Source of the DNA: Euryarchaeota archaeon UBA121
GTDB taxonomy: Archaea > Thermoplasmatota > Poseidoniia > Poseidoniales > Thalassarchaeaceae
Assembly (NCBI GenBank): GCA_002499865.1
Contig: DANL01000059.1
Location: 74,669 to 106,007, forward strand
DNA length: 31,339 nt
Reading direction: 5' to 3'
Below the pieces are notes generated by a model, which did not search any database, was not told the DNA's origin, and saw nothing but the letters and a program-made list of their open reading frames with translations. Position numbers and translations under genes: made by a program. Below are positions 13,905 through 23,263 of this stretch, one piece after another. How positions within the stretch are numbered: the stretch's first letter is position 1; every line of letters begins with the position of its first letter.

Positions 13905-15662
13905 ATGGATGGGGGCAGGATTAGGCAGCTACTCACCGATGCTAAGTCTCATGCAGACGTCGGTGACATGCTCTTGGCCAGCCAACTTTACACAAAGGCA
14001 ACAGACATCGAGCCCAACAATGCAGCCGCATGGTATGGACTCGGGGTAGTACAGACCGCCAGGGGATTCCCTGATGACTCAAGACTAGCATTCGAGAAGG
14101 CAAATATGCTAGATCCGGAACATGCCCCCACTGCTGCTAATCTTGCGGTATTATTGGAGAATATTGATCCCATTAGGTCTTACGAGCTCGCAACTATGGC
14201 CGTGGGAAAATTAGGTAGTATCCAACAATTATCTGTGATAATTGAGAGGCATAATGAATCAATTGTCGAAAATAAAACAACGATATTAAATGATGCTGAA
14301 CTAGATGAAGAAACACCATTGTTGGAGAGCCGTGAAATAAATGATGATTTATTTGAATCAGAAGAAGTGCCAATAATAGAGAGTCGTATAATTAAAGATG
14401 AAGATGACATAATATTGGAGTCTAGACCAGTAGAAACAATTGATGAAGTCATCAATAGTGCTAAGAAAATGTTAGCTACAAATAGGGCGACTGAGGCCCT
14501 TTCTTCCATTAGGTCTAGATTAGAAACAGATGGATCTATGAACTATGAACTATGGTCATTATGCGCAACTACACTGTACATGATAGGACATAACAATGAG
14601 GCTTTAGAAGCAATAGAATATGCTATTGCGATTGGAGACGACCGAGCAAAAACCCATTTTAATCACTCACAGATTCTCAAGGATTTAGGTAAATTAGAAC
14701 AATCATTACAGTCTATATCTAATGCGCTAATTTCAGATCCTGAACATGTAAATAGCCTGATTTCTATGGGGGAAATAAAGATGCAAAGAGATGAGCCCGA
14801 AGAGGCCATTTACTACTGGGAAAAGGCATACGATATTTCTTCAGATGAGGGGCTAATGATACGTATTCAGAATGCTAAAGATAGCATGTCCAATGATGAT
14901 GAATTTGAAAGCGATGAAGAATTAATTATGGAATCAATAGATGATAAAATTTCAATTGCAAGGGCTCTAACTGAGGAGGGAGATTATGTTAACTCAGTAA
15001 AAGCTTGGAAGCGTCTTCTGGAATTAAACAGAGACTCTCCAGAGATTTGGAATGGGATGGCAGATTCCCTGTCTGCCGCCGGCCACGTTGATAGGGCGCT
15101 GCAGTGTAGACAGAAAGCCAATTCACTGAACATGGAAGAAAATAATGCCTTAACCTCAGAGCCAGAGGAAGAGCTAGATTTGATAGCGGCTGGAAAGGAA
15201 GCTCAGGAGATAATAGAAAATATGGATAATTCCCCCGAGATTGATGCAAACATATCTATCGAGTGGTACAATAAAGGCATCAATCTATTAGCTGAAGAGA
15301 GAGGATCTGAGGCCCTTAGCTCCTTTGAAAAAGCCATAGGCGGGGCGCCCAAGGAAGAGCTAGAGCTTCGTGTCAAAGCACAAGCTGGCAGAGGGCATGC
15401 TCTGTATCAAATGGGTAAATACGGAGACAGCATTAGATCCTATCATACGGCTATATCAATGGATCCTGAGGGAGTTAGTGGCAAACTCCTCTACAATATG
15501 GGTTCTTCATACGCTTCCCTAGAGCTCTTCCAGGATGCCGTTAAGTGTTTTATTCAAGCCATAGATAGAGGCCTAGATGAAAACGATAGAGCACTGTGTA
15601 AAAAACAACTCAGTAGGTGTAAGATATTGGCTAAAGAGCAAGCTAGAAGGTCTGGTCAATGA
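13905..15662 (+). CDS. TPR-repeat protein, cytoplasmic scaffold
   Basis: 585 residues with three blocks of tetratricopeptide repeats separated by acidic linkers. Block 1 (about 8-100) opens with a YTKATDIEPNNAAAWYGLG-type repeat; block 2 (about 185-325) includes NNEALEAIEYAIAIG; block 3 covers about 345-410 and 455-585 and includes AISMDPEGVSGKLLYNMG. The first linker (about 125-185) is highly acidic and contains three LESR/IESR units. No TM segment or signal peptide. TPR proteins mediate protein contacts; the partner is not visible. The last 20 bp overlap the 3' end of fdhD on the other strand. Confidence 0.9.
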   Translation: MDGGRIRQLLTDAKSHADVGDMLLASQLYTKATDIEPNNAAAWYGLGVVQTARGFPDDSRLAFEKANMLDPEHAPTAANLAVLLENIDPIRSYELATMAVGKLGSIQQLSVIIERHNESIVENKTTILNDAELDEETPLLESREINDDLFESEEVPIIESRIIKDEDDIILESRPVETIDEVINSAKKMLATNRATEALSSIRSRLETDGSMNYELWSLCATTLYMIGHNNEALEAIEYAIAIGDDRAKTHFNHSQILKDLGKLEQSLQSISNALISDPEHVNSLISMGEIKMQRDEPEEAIYYWEKAYDISSDEGLMIRIQNAKDSMSNDDEFESDEELIMESIDDKISIARALTEEGDYVNSVKAWKRLLELNRDSPEIWNGMADSLSAAGHVDRALQCRQKANSLNMEENNALTSEPEEELDLIAAGKEAQEIIENMDNSPEIDANISIEWYNKGINLLAEERGSEALSSFEKAIGGAPKEELELRVKAQAGRGHALYQMGKYGDSIRSYHTAISMDPEGVSGKLLYNMGSSYASLELFQDAVKCFIQAIDRGLDENDRALCKKQLSRCKILAKEQARRSGQ

Positions 15663-16461
15663 TGACTCTACTAGGATAGCTATACACTGAAGCAACCTTA
15701 TTCTTCACAAATCCAATCAGTGTCATACCATGCTCAATTGACATTTCAACAGCCATAGAACTTGGTGCACCAACAGCAATGAAAATTGGTATACCGCACC
15801 TAATTGCTTTGTAAGTTAATTCAAATGAAGCTCTGCCAGATACTACCAGAAAACCTTCATTAATTGGAATTTTATTATCCATTAGGAAGGTGCCCATTAA
15901 CTTGTCAAGTGCGTTATGCCTCCCTACATCTTCAGATATTGAGACGAGATTCCCATTGTAGTCGATAATTGCTGCCGCATGTGAACCACCAGTTTTAGAA
16001 AAGAGATCTTGCCTACTTCTTAGCAGATCTACTGATTTAGATATCGAAGAGGACAGGATCTTCCTATCGTTAGGCAGGGCGGGTGCGTTTAATCTAATGA
16101 GAGATGAAATAGAGTCCCGTCCACATAATCCACAAGCAGAAGAAACAGATGTCTTTCTAACATGCTCAGCCGAGTCAAAAGAACATTCATCAGCTATTTT
16201 TACTACAAAATCATCATCTTTCGAATATATATCTACTATGTCATCAGAGCTACTAATGACTCCCTCACAATAAAGAAAACCATATATCAGTTCTATATCA
16301 TTTCCCGGAGTCCTCATTAGAATTCCTAGTGAGTGTTCTTCGCCTAAATGTATGACTTTGATGGTCATCGCACGTTCTATTGCAACCTCGTCTGTTTCAT
16401 GGGAATGAGAGTCATCAGAAAACTTCTGAATATCGACCTCAATTATTTTGCCCATGCTCAT
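15643..16461 (-). CDS. fdhD: Formate dehydrogenase accessory sulfurtransferase FdhD
   Basis: 272 residues. FdhD passes sulfur from IscS to the molybdenum/tungsten bis-MGD cofactor of formate dehydrogenase-type enzymes. The active CxxC is Cys110-Gly-Leu-Cys113 (SACGLCGR); FSKTGGSHAAAI and SEDVGRHNALDKLMG form the nucleotide-cofactor site. Start ATG 16461 or 16455 (MGKII) both fit. No formate dehydrogenase or molybdopterin gene is in the window, so its client lies elsewhere or is another molybdoenzyme. Its 3' end overlaps the TPR gene by 20 bp. Confidence 0.95.
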   Translation of the reverse strand: MSMGKIIEVDIQKFSDDSHSHETDEVAIERAMTIKVIHLGEEHSLGILMRTPGNDIELIYGFLYCEGVISSSDDIVDIYSKDDDFVVKIADECSFDSAEHVRKTSVSSACGLCGRDSISSLIRLNAPALPNDRKILSSSISKSVDLLRSRQDLFSKTGGSHAAAIIDYNGNLVSISEDVGRHNALDKLMGTFLMDNKIPINEGFLVVSGRASFELTYKAIRCGIPIFIAVGAPSSMAVEMSIEHGMTLIGFVKNKVASVYSYPSRVIIDQTF

Positions 16462-16530
16462 CGTGCCCCATTCAAGTATTCATAGATGACGATGCTTATC
16501 GCAACTGTTCAAATACGGTTAGTGTCAGCG

Positions 16531-16923
16531 ATGCCCATGGGCATCCTAGGAGGTGAAGGCTTCTCGCTACCTGTTGTTTCCAAAGTAAATGTAGTCGATG
16601 TCAATATTGAGCTTACTGAAACCGCCAAGGCCGCGCTGTCTGCTTCAATGTCCGGTGAAGAGGATACTCACGTTCTACTAATCAGTGCGCAATCTGGAGG
16701 GTGTTCTGGCTATATGTACGATATGGCAATTGTAGAAGAGCCAGATAATTCTGACTTTCAAAAAATTCAATTTGATCGTATCAGGATTTTCATCCATAAC
16801 AAAGATAGTACTATGCTAAATGGAATACGTGTCGATTACAAGGACTCACTGATGGGAGGGGGATTCCAAATAGAGAACCCAAATGCTAGCAAGTCCTGTG
16901 GTTGTGGCCAATCCTTCAGTTGA
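16531..16923 (+). CDS. erpA: Fe-S carrier of the IscA/ErpA/HesB family
   Basis: 130 residues from ATG 16531. A-type carriers receive Fe-S clusters and pass them to apo-proteins. The three cluster cysteines are present: Cys58 in SGGCSGYMYDM, and Cys123 and Cys125 in KSCGCGQSF. The open frame reaches back to 16486, but that would leave only 24 bp for two divergent promoters with fdhD; a TTCAAATAC box at 16508-16516 fits a start at 16531-16537. The distinction between IscA and ErpA is not certain. It is followed by a ygfZ-like gene, its usual partner. Confidence 0.93.
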   Translation: MPMGILGGEGFSLPVVSKVNVVDVNIELTETAKAALSASMSGEEDTHVLLISAQSGGCSGYMYDMAIVEEPDNSDFQKIQFDRIRIFIHNKDSTMLNGIRVDYKDSLMGGGFQIENPNASKSCGCGQSFS

Positions 16924-16927
16924 TACA

Positions 16928-17830
16928 ATGGGTAATCTCTCAGAAAACTCTGCTCAGATATATCTAGTGAAATCTAGTATATCTGTTATGGAAGGTTTAG
17001 AAAGTGTAAACCATTTGAATAATATCCTATCAACCGATATAGGATCATTAGATAAAGGAATGAGAATAGACGGATTAATCTGTGATTCCAACGGCAGAGT
17101 TGCAGATATTGTGAATTGCTATCATATGGGGAAGAGCATCTTGATCGTTGGAATAGATTCCAATACAGAGAGTACTAGAGAATTACTTACTAAGGGAGTA
17201 CCCTGGGATAAAAAACTCTCATTATTAGATGGAAATGGTGCATTAGAACATCTCAAAATAATTGGCCATGACCCGTCTTCATTAGTAGAGATGCTTTATC
17301 CAGAATTATCAAAATTATCTGAAAATAAATATTCCGAATTTGAAAATGTAGTGTTCTCATTAGGCACGCACAATGAACATGAGATAATTGATATAATTGT
17401 AAGGAGGGATAATTCTGATTTCTATGACAGGATAGAAAGGTGTAATCACAAAATTTCTAAAATCGAAGACTGGGAATTCGCTAGAATAGCTGTTGGATAT
17501 CCCGGATCTAACGAGGTCAATACAAAATATCTGCCACATGATATAGGAATGATAAATCTGATATCTCTCAATAAGGGGTGTTATCCAGGACAGGAAATAC
17601 ATGCCAGGCTGGATAGCAGAAGTAAGCCAAAGAAAAGAATGGTTGTTTTGTCCACAACCGATGTCATGGAGATTGGCAAGTATTCTTTATCGGACGGCAG
17701 TAGTGTCAAAATAACCTCAATAGCGGTTAGAGATGGTTTACATTTATCGATGGGTATATGTTCTGTAGACGTGTCTACTGATGCAACACTAGTAAACTGC
17801 AATAGTGTATCCAAACTAACTTTACTTTGA
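16928..17830 (+). CDS. ygfZ: YgfZ/GcvT-like folate-binding protein (IBA57 type)
   Basis: 300 residues from ATG 16928, four bases after the erpA stop; the frame is open further back, overlapping erpA. The signature loop LNKGCYPGQEIHARLDSR is the KGC(Y/F)-x-GQE motif of YgfZ/IBA57, which acts with A-type carriers to mature certain [4Fe-4S] proteins and depends on tetrahydrofolate. The N-terminal half has the GcvT barrel-like pattern (DKGMRIDGLICDSNGRVADI). Immediate linkage to the A-type carrier fits this role. Confidence 0.9.
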   Translation: MGNLSENSAQIYLVKSSISVMEGLESVNHLNNILSTDIGSLDKGMRIDGLICDSNGRVADIVNCYHMGKSILIVGIDSNTESTRELLTKGVPWDKKLSLLDGNGALEHLKIIGHDPSSLVEMLYPELSKLSENKYSEFENVVFSLGTHNEHEIIDIIVRRDNSDFYDRIERCNHKISKIEDWEFARIAVGYPGSNEVNTKYLPHDIGMINLISLNKGCYPGQEIHARLDSRSKPKKRMVVLSTTDVMEIGKYSLSDGSSVKITSIAVRDGLHLSMGICSVDVSTDATLVNCNSVSKLTLL

Positions 17831-17832
17831 TT

Positions 17833-18927
17833 CTAATTATCGAATAAATCAGAATCCACTAGTGTAATCTCCTCATTATTATCTATCCACTCACGCATTG
17901 TCATGAGAGGTGAAATTCTAAGTGTCCCTAGATGTCTGGTGAATAGATATACCATAGGATCATGTCTTTCAACAATTTGCATTTGGAAAAGTGACTTTAT
18001 TCTATCACTTCGAGAATCGAAGAATGCGAACTCAACAGCTACTCCGATTATTGTAGCAGTGTACAGAACTAATAGTACTGAGATTGAGAACACGACTGGG
18101 TCTCCAAGCAAGTCTCCAGATCTTAACTGGCTTCCGTATATTAGTTGTCTAGAAAGAAGGAAAACTAGGCCAATACCGACGGAAGGACCCAGAGCGTCAT
18201 CCACTAGAGAGTGCATTGGTATTAGCCTTCTTTTTGTTGGATCGGCGAAAACTAGTGATGTCATAGTTGCAGCCCTAATGACAGAAATTACAGAAACTAA
18301 AAAGATGTAGAATGCGGCACTCAAAACCATAACTTGCCTAGGCTCTATGGGGAGATATAGTACAATCAGAAATGCGAATATCCCCAAGAAAACGGTGATT
18401 GGCATTCTATGTGTTGAGTCTAGTACCCTATCGAGAGTTCCTGTACCATCATCAAGTCTGGGTATTCCAATAATTTCCCACCTAGTTACTCTCCTGATAA
18501 TGTTAGCTACATAAGAAAGTAGACCCTTGTCTATTAGTACCCATTCTATAGGTCTGAACATCGGTAAGAGAATAATGGTAACAAAGAAGGCGAATATACC
18601 AAGTAGAGGGGAGAAAATAAGAGCTGGTAAAAGAAGAAAGTGCTGAGGCCCTAACGGCCTCAATAAATCAGACTCAATCCTAGATTGCCTTTCCTTGTTG
18701 ATGAGGAGCCTCCTCGCCTCTGAATCTAATTCAGTTCTGTATCTCTTTATCGGTATTCCCGAATCTAGTACCCTACGAACCTTCTCCCTGTAGTGCTCGT
18801 GCTCGGGCTCCATCCCAACCCACCACTTCCACCCGAATCTAAGAGGAAGAGTGAGGAGAACGGGCAGGAGTAGAATGAGGAGACCTGTTGCTAGTCCTTC
18901 AACCGGTTCAGCCACGGCACCCGGCAA
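17833..18927 (-). CDS. Multi-TM membrane protein of unknown function
   Basis: 364 residues. TTG 18927 is used because GGGAGGGAT lies 5 nt upstream. TM1 is near 13-32 (GLLILLLPVLLTLPL), then a cytoplasmic basic region with REKVRRVLDS, and five or six further hydrophobic segments between about 95 and 305 (LLLPALIFSPLLGIFAFF, MPITVFLGIFAFLIVLY, VLSAAFYIFLVSVISVIR, VGIGLVFLLSR, VFSISVLLVLYTATIIGVAV). The C-terminal 50 residues (DRIKSLFQMQ...MTMREWIDNNEE) are soluble and acidic at the end. No signature of a known transporter is seen. It converges on ygfZ with 2 bp between. Confidence 0.75.
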   Translation of the reverse strand: MPGAVAEPVEGLATGLLILLLPVLLTLPLRFGWKWWVGMEPEHEHYREKVRRVLDSGIPIKRYRTELDSEARRLLINKERQSRIESDLLRPLGPQHFLLLPALIFSPLLGIFAFFVTIILLPMFRPIEWVLIDKGLLSYVANIIRRVTRWEIIGIPRLDDGTGTLDRVLDSTHRMPITVFLGIFAFLIVLYLPIEPRQVMVLSAAFYIFLVSVISVIRAATMTSLVFADPTKRRLIPMHSLVDDALGPSVGIGLVFLLSRQLIYGSQLRSGDLLGDPVVFSISVLLVLYTATIIGVAVEFAFFDSRSDRIKSLFQMQIVERHDPMVYLFTRHLGTLRISPLMTMREWIDNNEEITLVDSDLFDN

Positions 18928-18989
18928 GAATCCCTCCCTTAGAAGAAACCGGTGATGTTACCGATAAAACGTAGTTAATGAAGTCATTA

Positions 18990-19592
18990 TCAATTAGCCG
19001 AATTATACAGATTGGCTACAGCTGGCCAATCAACTACATTCCACCAGGCACTAATGTAATCGCCTCTTCCTGGACCGAACTTCTTGTAATACGCGTGTTC
19101 CCATACATCTAGGCCCAATATTGGTTGTCCACCGCAACCGCCTTCCATTAGTGGGTTATCTTGATTTGGAGTAGAGCAAATGCACAACTTTCCACCATCC
19201 TTAACACAAAGCCATGCCCAACCACTACCGAACCTGGTCATTGCAGCATTAGCGAATGATTGTTGGAATGCCTCGAACGAGCCAAACTCCTCATCGATAG
19301 CTAAAGCAAGATCGCCTTCTGGTCGGCCTCCCCCGTTAGGGCACATAACTGACCAGAATAGCCCGTGATTCCAGAACCCCCCTCCGTTATTCCTGACAGA
19401 TGGCTTGTCACTGTGGTTTGCAAGCAGTTCCTCAATGGATAATCCCTCCATTTCAGTGTCCTTAATCGCGGCATTAAGCTTTGAAGTATATCCCGCATGG
19501 TGCTTGCTATGGTGAATTTCCATAGTAAGGGAATCAATGTGTGGCTCTAGTGCATCGTAGTCATAAGATAATTCAGGTAGCTGAAATGTCAT
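18990..19592 (-). CDS. sodA: Superoxide dismutase, Fe/Mn family
   Basis: 200 residues from ATG 19592 (MTFQLPELSYDYDALEP), the standard family start; the frame is open upstream. It dismutates superoxide to O2 and H2O2. The metal ligands are His27 in EIHHSKHH, the His of WNHGLFW, and Asp plus His of DVWEHAYY. GGFWNH and NVVDWPAV are also family motifs. A cysteine-rich LCICSTP and GGCGG are unusual extras. Fe or Mn cannot be told from sequence alone. Divergent from serA, with 81 bp between start codons. Confidence 0.96.
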   Translation of the reverse strand: MTFQLPELSYDYDALEPHIDSLTMEIHHSKHHAGYTSKLNAAIKDTEMEGLSIEELLANHSDKPSVRNNGGGFWNHGLFWSVMCPNGGGRPEGDLALAIDEEFGSFEAFQQSFANAAMTRFGSGWAWLCVKDGGKLCICSTPNQDNPLMEGGCGGQPILGLDVWEHAYYKKFGPGRGDYISAWWNVVDWPAVANLYNSAN

Positions 19593-19673
19593 GTTATCAT
19601 ACGACCGAAGAGGCGGTAAGATATCAATACTACTTCTGGTAAACTTCATCGTAACTATCGCACTCGGATATCT

Positions 19674-20642
19674 ATGGAGATAGCTGTGACCGATGGGATA
19701 GATGTCAATGCGAAGAAGGACCTGCAAGAATTAGGGCACTCGGTTTCAGAGAAACACTACAGTAACGAAGATTTGATCGATGGCTGTATTAGCGAATTCG
19801 ATATTGTCGTTATCAGAAGTGCGACAAAAATGACAGCCGACGTGATAAAGGCCAATACTGCAAATAAAGGCAAGCTTTCCATGATAATTAGAGCTGGTGT
19901 CGGTGTTGATAACATAGATTTATCTTCGGCCACTGAGAATTCAGTACTTGTATGCAATACTCCAAGCGCATCGACTAATGCAGTTGTTGAGCTAACGATA
20001 GGACATCTAATCTCTAGTTGCAGGAAGATTTCTACAGGCGATAAAAAAATGAGGGAAGGTCTGTGGGCTAAGAAAGAGTTACGCGGTTCAGAATTGCGTG
20101 GTAAGAATCTAGGACTATTGGGATACGGAAGAATAGCCAGAGGAGTGGCTGATATTGCAAGGTCTATTGGAATGAAAATTCATGCTTATGACCCCTATGT
20201 CAAATCAGATCAAAATGGTTGCGTATTTCATGATTCAGTAGAGTCATTGTTCAGTTCTTGCACTCATATATCGATCCATTGCTTCCTATCAGAAGAAACT
20301 AGGCATTTAGTAGATTATGATATGATATCTTTGATGCCTAAAATAGGAGATGATGGTATTCAATGTGGAAATCACATAGTGAATTGTGCTCGTGGAGGGA
20401 TCATCAATGAAGATGGGCTATACCAAGCATTGAGTAGCGGTGAGCTAATCACTGCATCTTTGGATGTTTTTGAGATAGAACCAGCTATAAAATCTAAATT
20501 ACTGCAATTAGATGGTTTCCAAGCAACTCCACACATCGGGGCATCCACTGTTGAGGCACAAAGTCGTATAGGGAATGAGATAGTTTCAATCATACGATCT
20601 CATAGTAATGGCGATATTCCAGGGTCATGCTTAAACAAATAG
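19674..20642 (+). CDS. serA: D-3-phosphoglycerate dehydrogenase-like 2-hydroxyacid dehydrogenase
   Basis: 322 residues. NAD-dependent oxidation of 3-phosphoglycerate to 3-phosphohydroxypyruvate, the first step of serine synthesis, is the likely reaction. The Rossmann loop is GLLGYGRIARG, with Ala for the third Gly. The catalytic set is Arg in NCARGGI, Glu in DVFEIEP and His in TPHIGAST; RAGVGVDNID is typical of PGDH. There is no ACT or ASB regulatory domain, so serine feedback is not expected through it. Other D-2-hydroxyacid dehydrogenases are possible, but RAGVGVDNID favours SerA. Confidence 0.88.
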   Translation: MEIAVTDGIDVNAKKDLQELGHSVSEKHYSNEDLIDGCISEFDIVVIRSATKMTADVIKANTANKGKLSMIIRAGVGVDNIDLSSATENSVLVCNTPSASTNAVVELTIGHLISSCRKISTGDKKMREGLWAKKELRGSELRGKNLGLLGYGRIARGVADIARSIGMKIHAYDPYVKSDQNGCVFHDSVESLFSSCTHISIHCFLSEETRHLVDYDMISLMPKIGDDGIQCGNHIVNCARGGIINEDGLYQALSSGELITASLDVFEIEPAIKSKLLQLDGFQATPHIGASTVEAQSRIGNEIVSIIRSHSNGDIPGSCLNK

Positions 20643-20652
20643 TTTCCATTCA

Positions 20653-23127
20653 CTAGGTAATACTGTGCATAATAGTAAGAGATGTTTTTAGATTCACTAA
20701 ACTAGCTGGCACCTCAATATCAGATATTTCCGATTTCAAGGATACTCCTTGGTCCTTCTTCAGCTTCCAAATTCTAGAGTTGAAATCAATCAAGTCATCT
20801 GTGATAGAAAGATAAGGTGTGACATCGACGTTGTCTGTTACTACTAAAGTAGGGAATTTTCTGATATCCACGGCACTCTGTTCGTAAAGAGTAGTGGAAA
20901 GGTAATCTGTAAAAAATGGACATACAGGAGAAAAAGCTGTAAGTACATCTCTCACAATTCTATGTAATGTCCATGTTGCCGAAATATCTCCATCATACAA
21001 TCTAGACTTGGACATCTCAAGCCAATGACCAGGGAACATGCCCGTAGAGAATGCCTTGATAGATTGTGTAGCATTATAGATATCCATTCTTTCCCATGAA
21101 GACTTGACACTATTCATCATTTTATCGAACTCCGATAATATCCATAAATCTTCGAAAGCCAAATCCTTGGGTGATAAATCAAGGGTTTTCGGAACTTCAA
21201 ATTGGCTAGCTAACCTAGCTATATTGAACATTTTTGTCAACACGCCGAAATATTTCGATTCTATCTCTTCTGGATTGATATGGAAATCATCACCAACCTG
21301 GGCGTCACACGCCTTCCAGAGTCTGAAACACTCACTCCCAATTTTGTTAGCCTTTAGTGAGACCTGCTTACCTTCCGGCCCCTTAATCTTCCATGATCCC
21401 GTTCGCCCGCCCGCTCCACATTCCAAAACAGAATCTGCATCAATCCCATTCCCTAGAGACTTTGACATCTTTCTGCCCCACGGATCCATGCCTAATCCAT
21501 CTATCCAGATGCTTTCAAAGGCCGGCTTATCGAACAATAATGCACTTTTGAGCATGGTATAATATAGCCACGTTCTAACAATCTCCTTGCCCTGTGGCCT
21601 CAATGCCGTAGGAAATGCTCTTTCAAACATGTCAGGGTTACTGATGTAACCACTAACATACAAGTTAGAGTTTGAGGAGTCCATCCATGTATCGAAAACC
21701 TTAGTCTCACCCGAAAGAGCTCCTAATGAGTCAGCAATCTCATCATATGGGCCTATAAATTCCCTAGTTACTCTATCTAGGACCTCAGAGCCTTTCGGAG
21801 GAGAATCCCTCCATGGCTGAACATAAGTTCCGTTCGGAGGAACAACAACCTTGGACGAATCATCTGAATACCATATGGGGACCTCAGTATGGTACCACCT
21901 CCTTCTGCTTATTGGCCAGTCAATGGAAATACCTTCCATCCAATCGAAAAGAAATTGCTTATTTCTCTCAGGAACAAAATTACACAGTCCAGTTATCTCT
22001 GATAGCCTGTCAATGACATGTGTTTGTCTGACATACCATTCTTTCAGTAGGATAATCTCCACAGGATTCCCTCCCCTTTCGCTGACAGGTATTTCTTGCA
22101 TTCTTCTATTCGATGAATGCATCTTTCCAGCTTGCTCGAGAATATTTATGGCCTTTTTCCTAGCATCTATGACCTTCAAACCCTGCAATGGTCCTGATAT
22201 CTCTGTTAACTTACCATCCAAATCTATCGCGACAAATGGCTTAAGAGAAAGCTCTCTGAATATCGAAACATCATTCTGATCGCCAAATGAGCAGACCATA
22301 AGTACCCCACTACCAAAATCTGACTTTACGGATGGATGTGTCATTATCTCTACAGTATTTGCTCTGCCTTCAACATCAATTGGTAGTATCGCCCTCTTAC
22401 CAATCAAATGCTTGTACCTCTCATCATCGGGATGAACCATTACTACCCCACAGGCACAAATTAACTCTGGCCTGGTAGTGGATATCACAAGCTCTTCACC
22501 ATCTTCAGTTTTCCAAATTATATCACATAACAGTGTCTCTCTTGTAACTCTCTGAACCTCAGCATCGGCAATTGTGGTGCCCTCAACCGGATCGTAAATA
22601 TTAGGTCTTAAATCTTCAATGATATCTCCTCTCTTGAACAAATCAACAAAGATCGATTGTGTTACTGATCTATATTTCGGGTCATCCGTCAGGTACTCAT
22701 TTTCATAATCACAAGATAGCCCAACTCTTTTTGCAGTATGTCTCATTTCTTGAGTATAGACTTCTATTGTGTCCCTACAAAGATCAATGAACTCGCCCCT
22801 GTCATACGTGCGCATTTTCTTTCCAGTTTTCTTCTCCACAGTAAACTCAATATTGATTCCGTTCCTATCAACTCCCCATGGAAAAAGAACCTCCTTTCCG
22901 ATTAATCTCTGACTTCTAGCGATCACGTCTATCATACTATACTGGGCTACAGCTCCAATATGCCATGTGCCACTAGGGTATGGAGGTGGAGTATCTATTA
23001 CGAATAGCTCCTTTTCACTGTTTGGATCGAAAGAATATCTAGATGGATTGGAATCATAATGTGACTCTTGAATCCTTTTTTCAAGATCTATGGTCCACCT
23101 CTTATCGGTGATTTTTGGGTCTCCCAT
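20653..23127 (-). CDS. valS: Valyl-tRNA synthetase
   Basis: 824 residues, class Ia synthetase. The HIGH motif is in PPPYPSGTWHIGAVAQ, the editing domain (CP1) contains STTRPELICACGVVMVHPDD, and DTWMDSSNSN and KMSKSLGNG complete the catalytic core. The anticodon-binding helical domain begins near NIARLASQFEV. FPWGVDRNGINIEFTVEKK resembles archaeal Val/Ile enzymes; DTWMDSS and SISRRRWYHTEVPIWY fit ValRS best. The C-terminus has no coiled-coil extension like that of bacterial ValRS. It converges on serA with about 10 bp between stops. Confidence 0.9.
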   Translation of the reverse strand: MGDPKITDKRWTIDLEKRIQESHYDSNPSRYSFDPNSEKELFVIDTPPPYPSGTWHIGAVAQYSMIDVIARSQRLIGKEVLFPWGVDRNGINIEFTVEKKTGKKMRTYDRGEFIDLCRDTIEVYTQEMRHTAKRVGLSCDYENEYLTDDPKYRSVTQSIFVDLFKRGDIIEDLRPNIYDPVEGTTIADAEVQRVTRETLLCDIIWKTEDGEELVISTTRPELICACGVVMVHPDDERYKHLIGKRAILPIDVEGRANTVEIMTHPSVKSDFGSGVLMVCSFGDQNDVSIFRELSLKPFVAIDLDGKLTEISGPLQGLKVIDARKKAINILEQAGKMHSSNRRMQEIPVSERGGNPVEIILLKEWYVRQTHVIDRLSEITGLCNFVPERNKQFLFDWMEGISIDWPISRRRWYHTEVPIWYSDDSSKVVVPPNGTYVQPWRDSPPKGSEVLDRVTREFIGPYDEIADSLGALSGETKVFDTWMDSSNSNLYVSGYISNPDMFERAFPTALRPQGKEIVRTWLYYTMLKSALLFDKPAFESIWIDGLGMDPWGRKMSKSLGNGIDADSVLECGAGGRTGSWKIKGPEGKQVSLKANKIGSECFRLWKACDAQVGDDFHINPEEIESKYFGVLTKMFNIARLASQFEVPKTLDLSPKDLAFEDLWILSEFDKMMNSVKSSWERMDIYNATQSIKAFSTGMFPGHWLEMSKSRLYDGDISATWTLHRIVRDVLTAFSPVCPFFTDYLSTTLYEQSAVDIRKFPTLVVTDNVDVTPYLSITDDLIDFNSRIWKLKKDQGVSLKSEISDIEVPASLVNLKTSLTIMHSIT

Positions 23128-23263
23128 ATGGTCACTCTGTTATGCGCCTGAGAACACTCATTATTCACTGTTGCCGAATCATTCAGAACTTTTAATATTG
23201 CATTTGTGATTAACTAAACAGCGTGGGGTTGAAGTCCCTTCGGTACTCGCAGAGGTACGTATC

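Noticed and set aside
16550..16557. GGAGGTGA, a perfect ribosome-binding site match inside erpA
   Set aside because: No start codon lies at the right distance in the erpA frame, and the frame it would serve stops shortly after; it encodes Gly-Gly-Glu in the leader part of the protein.
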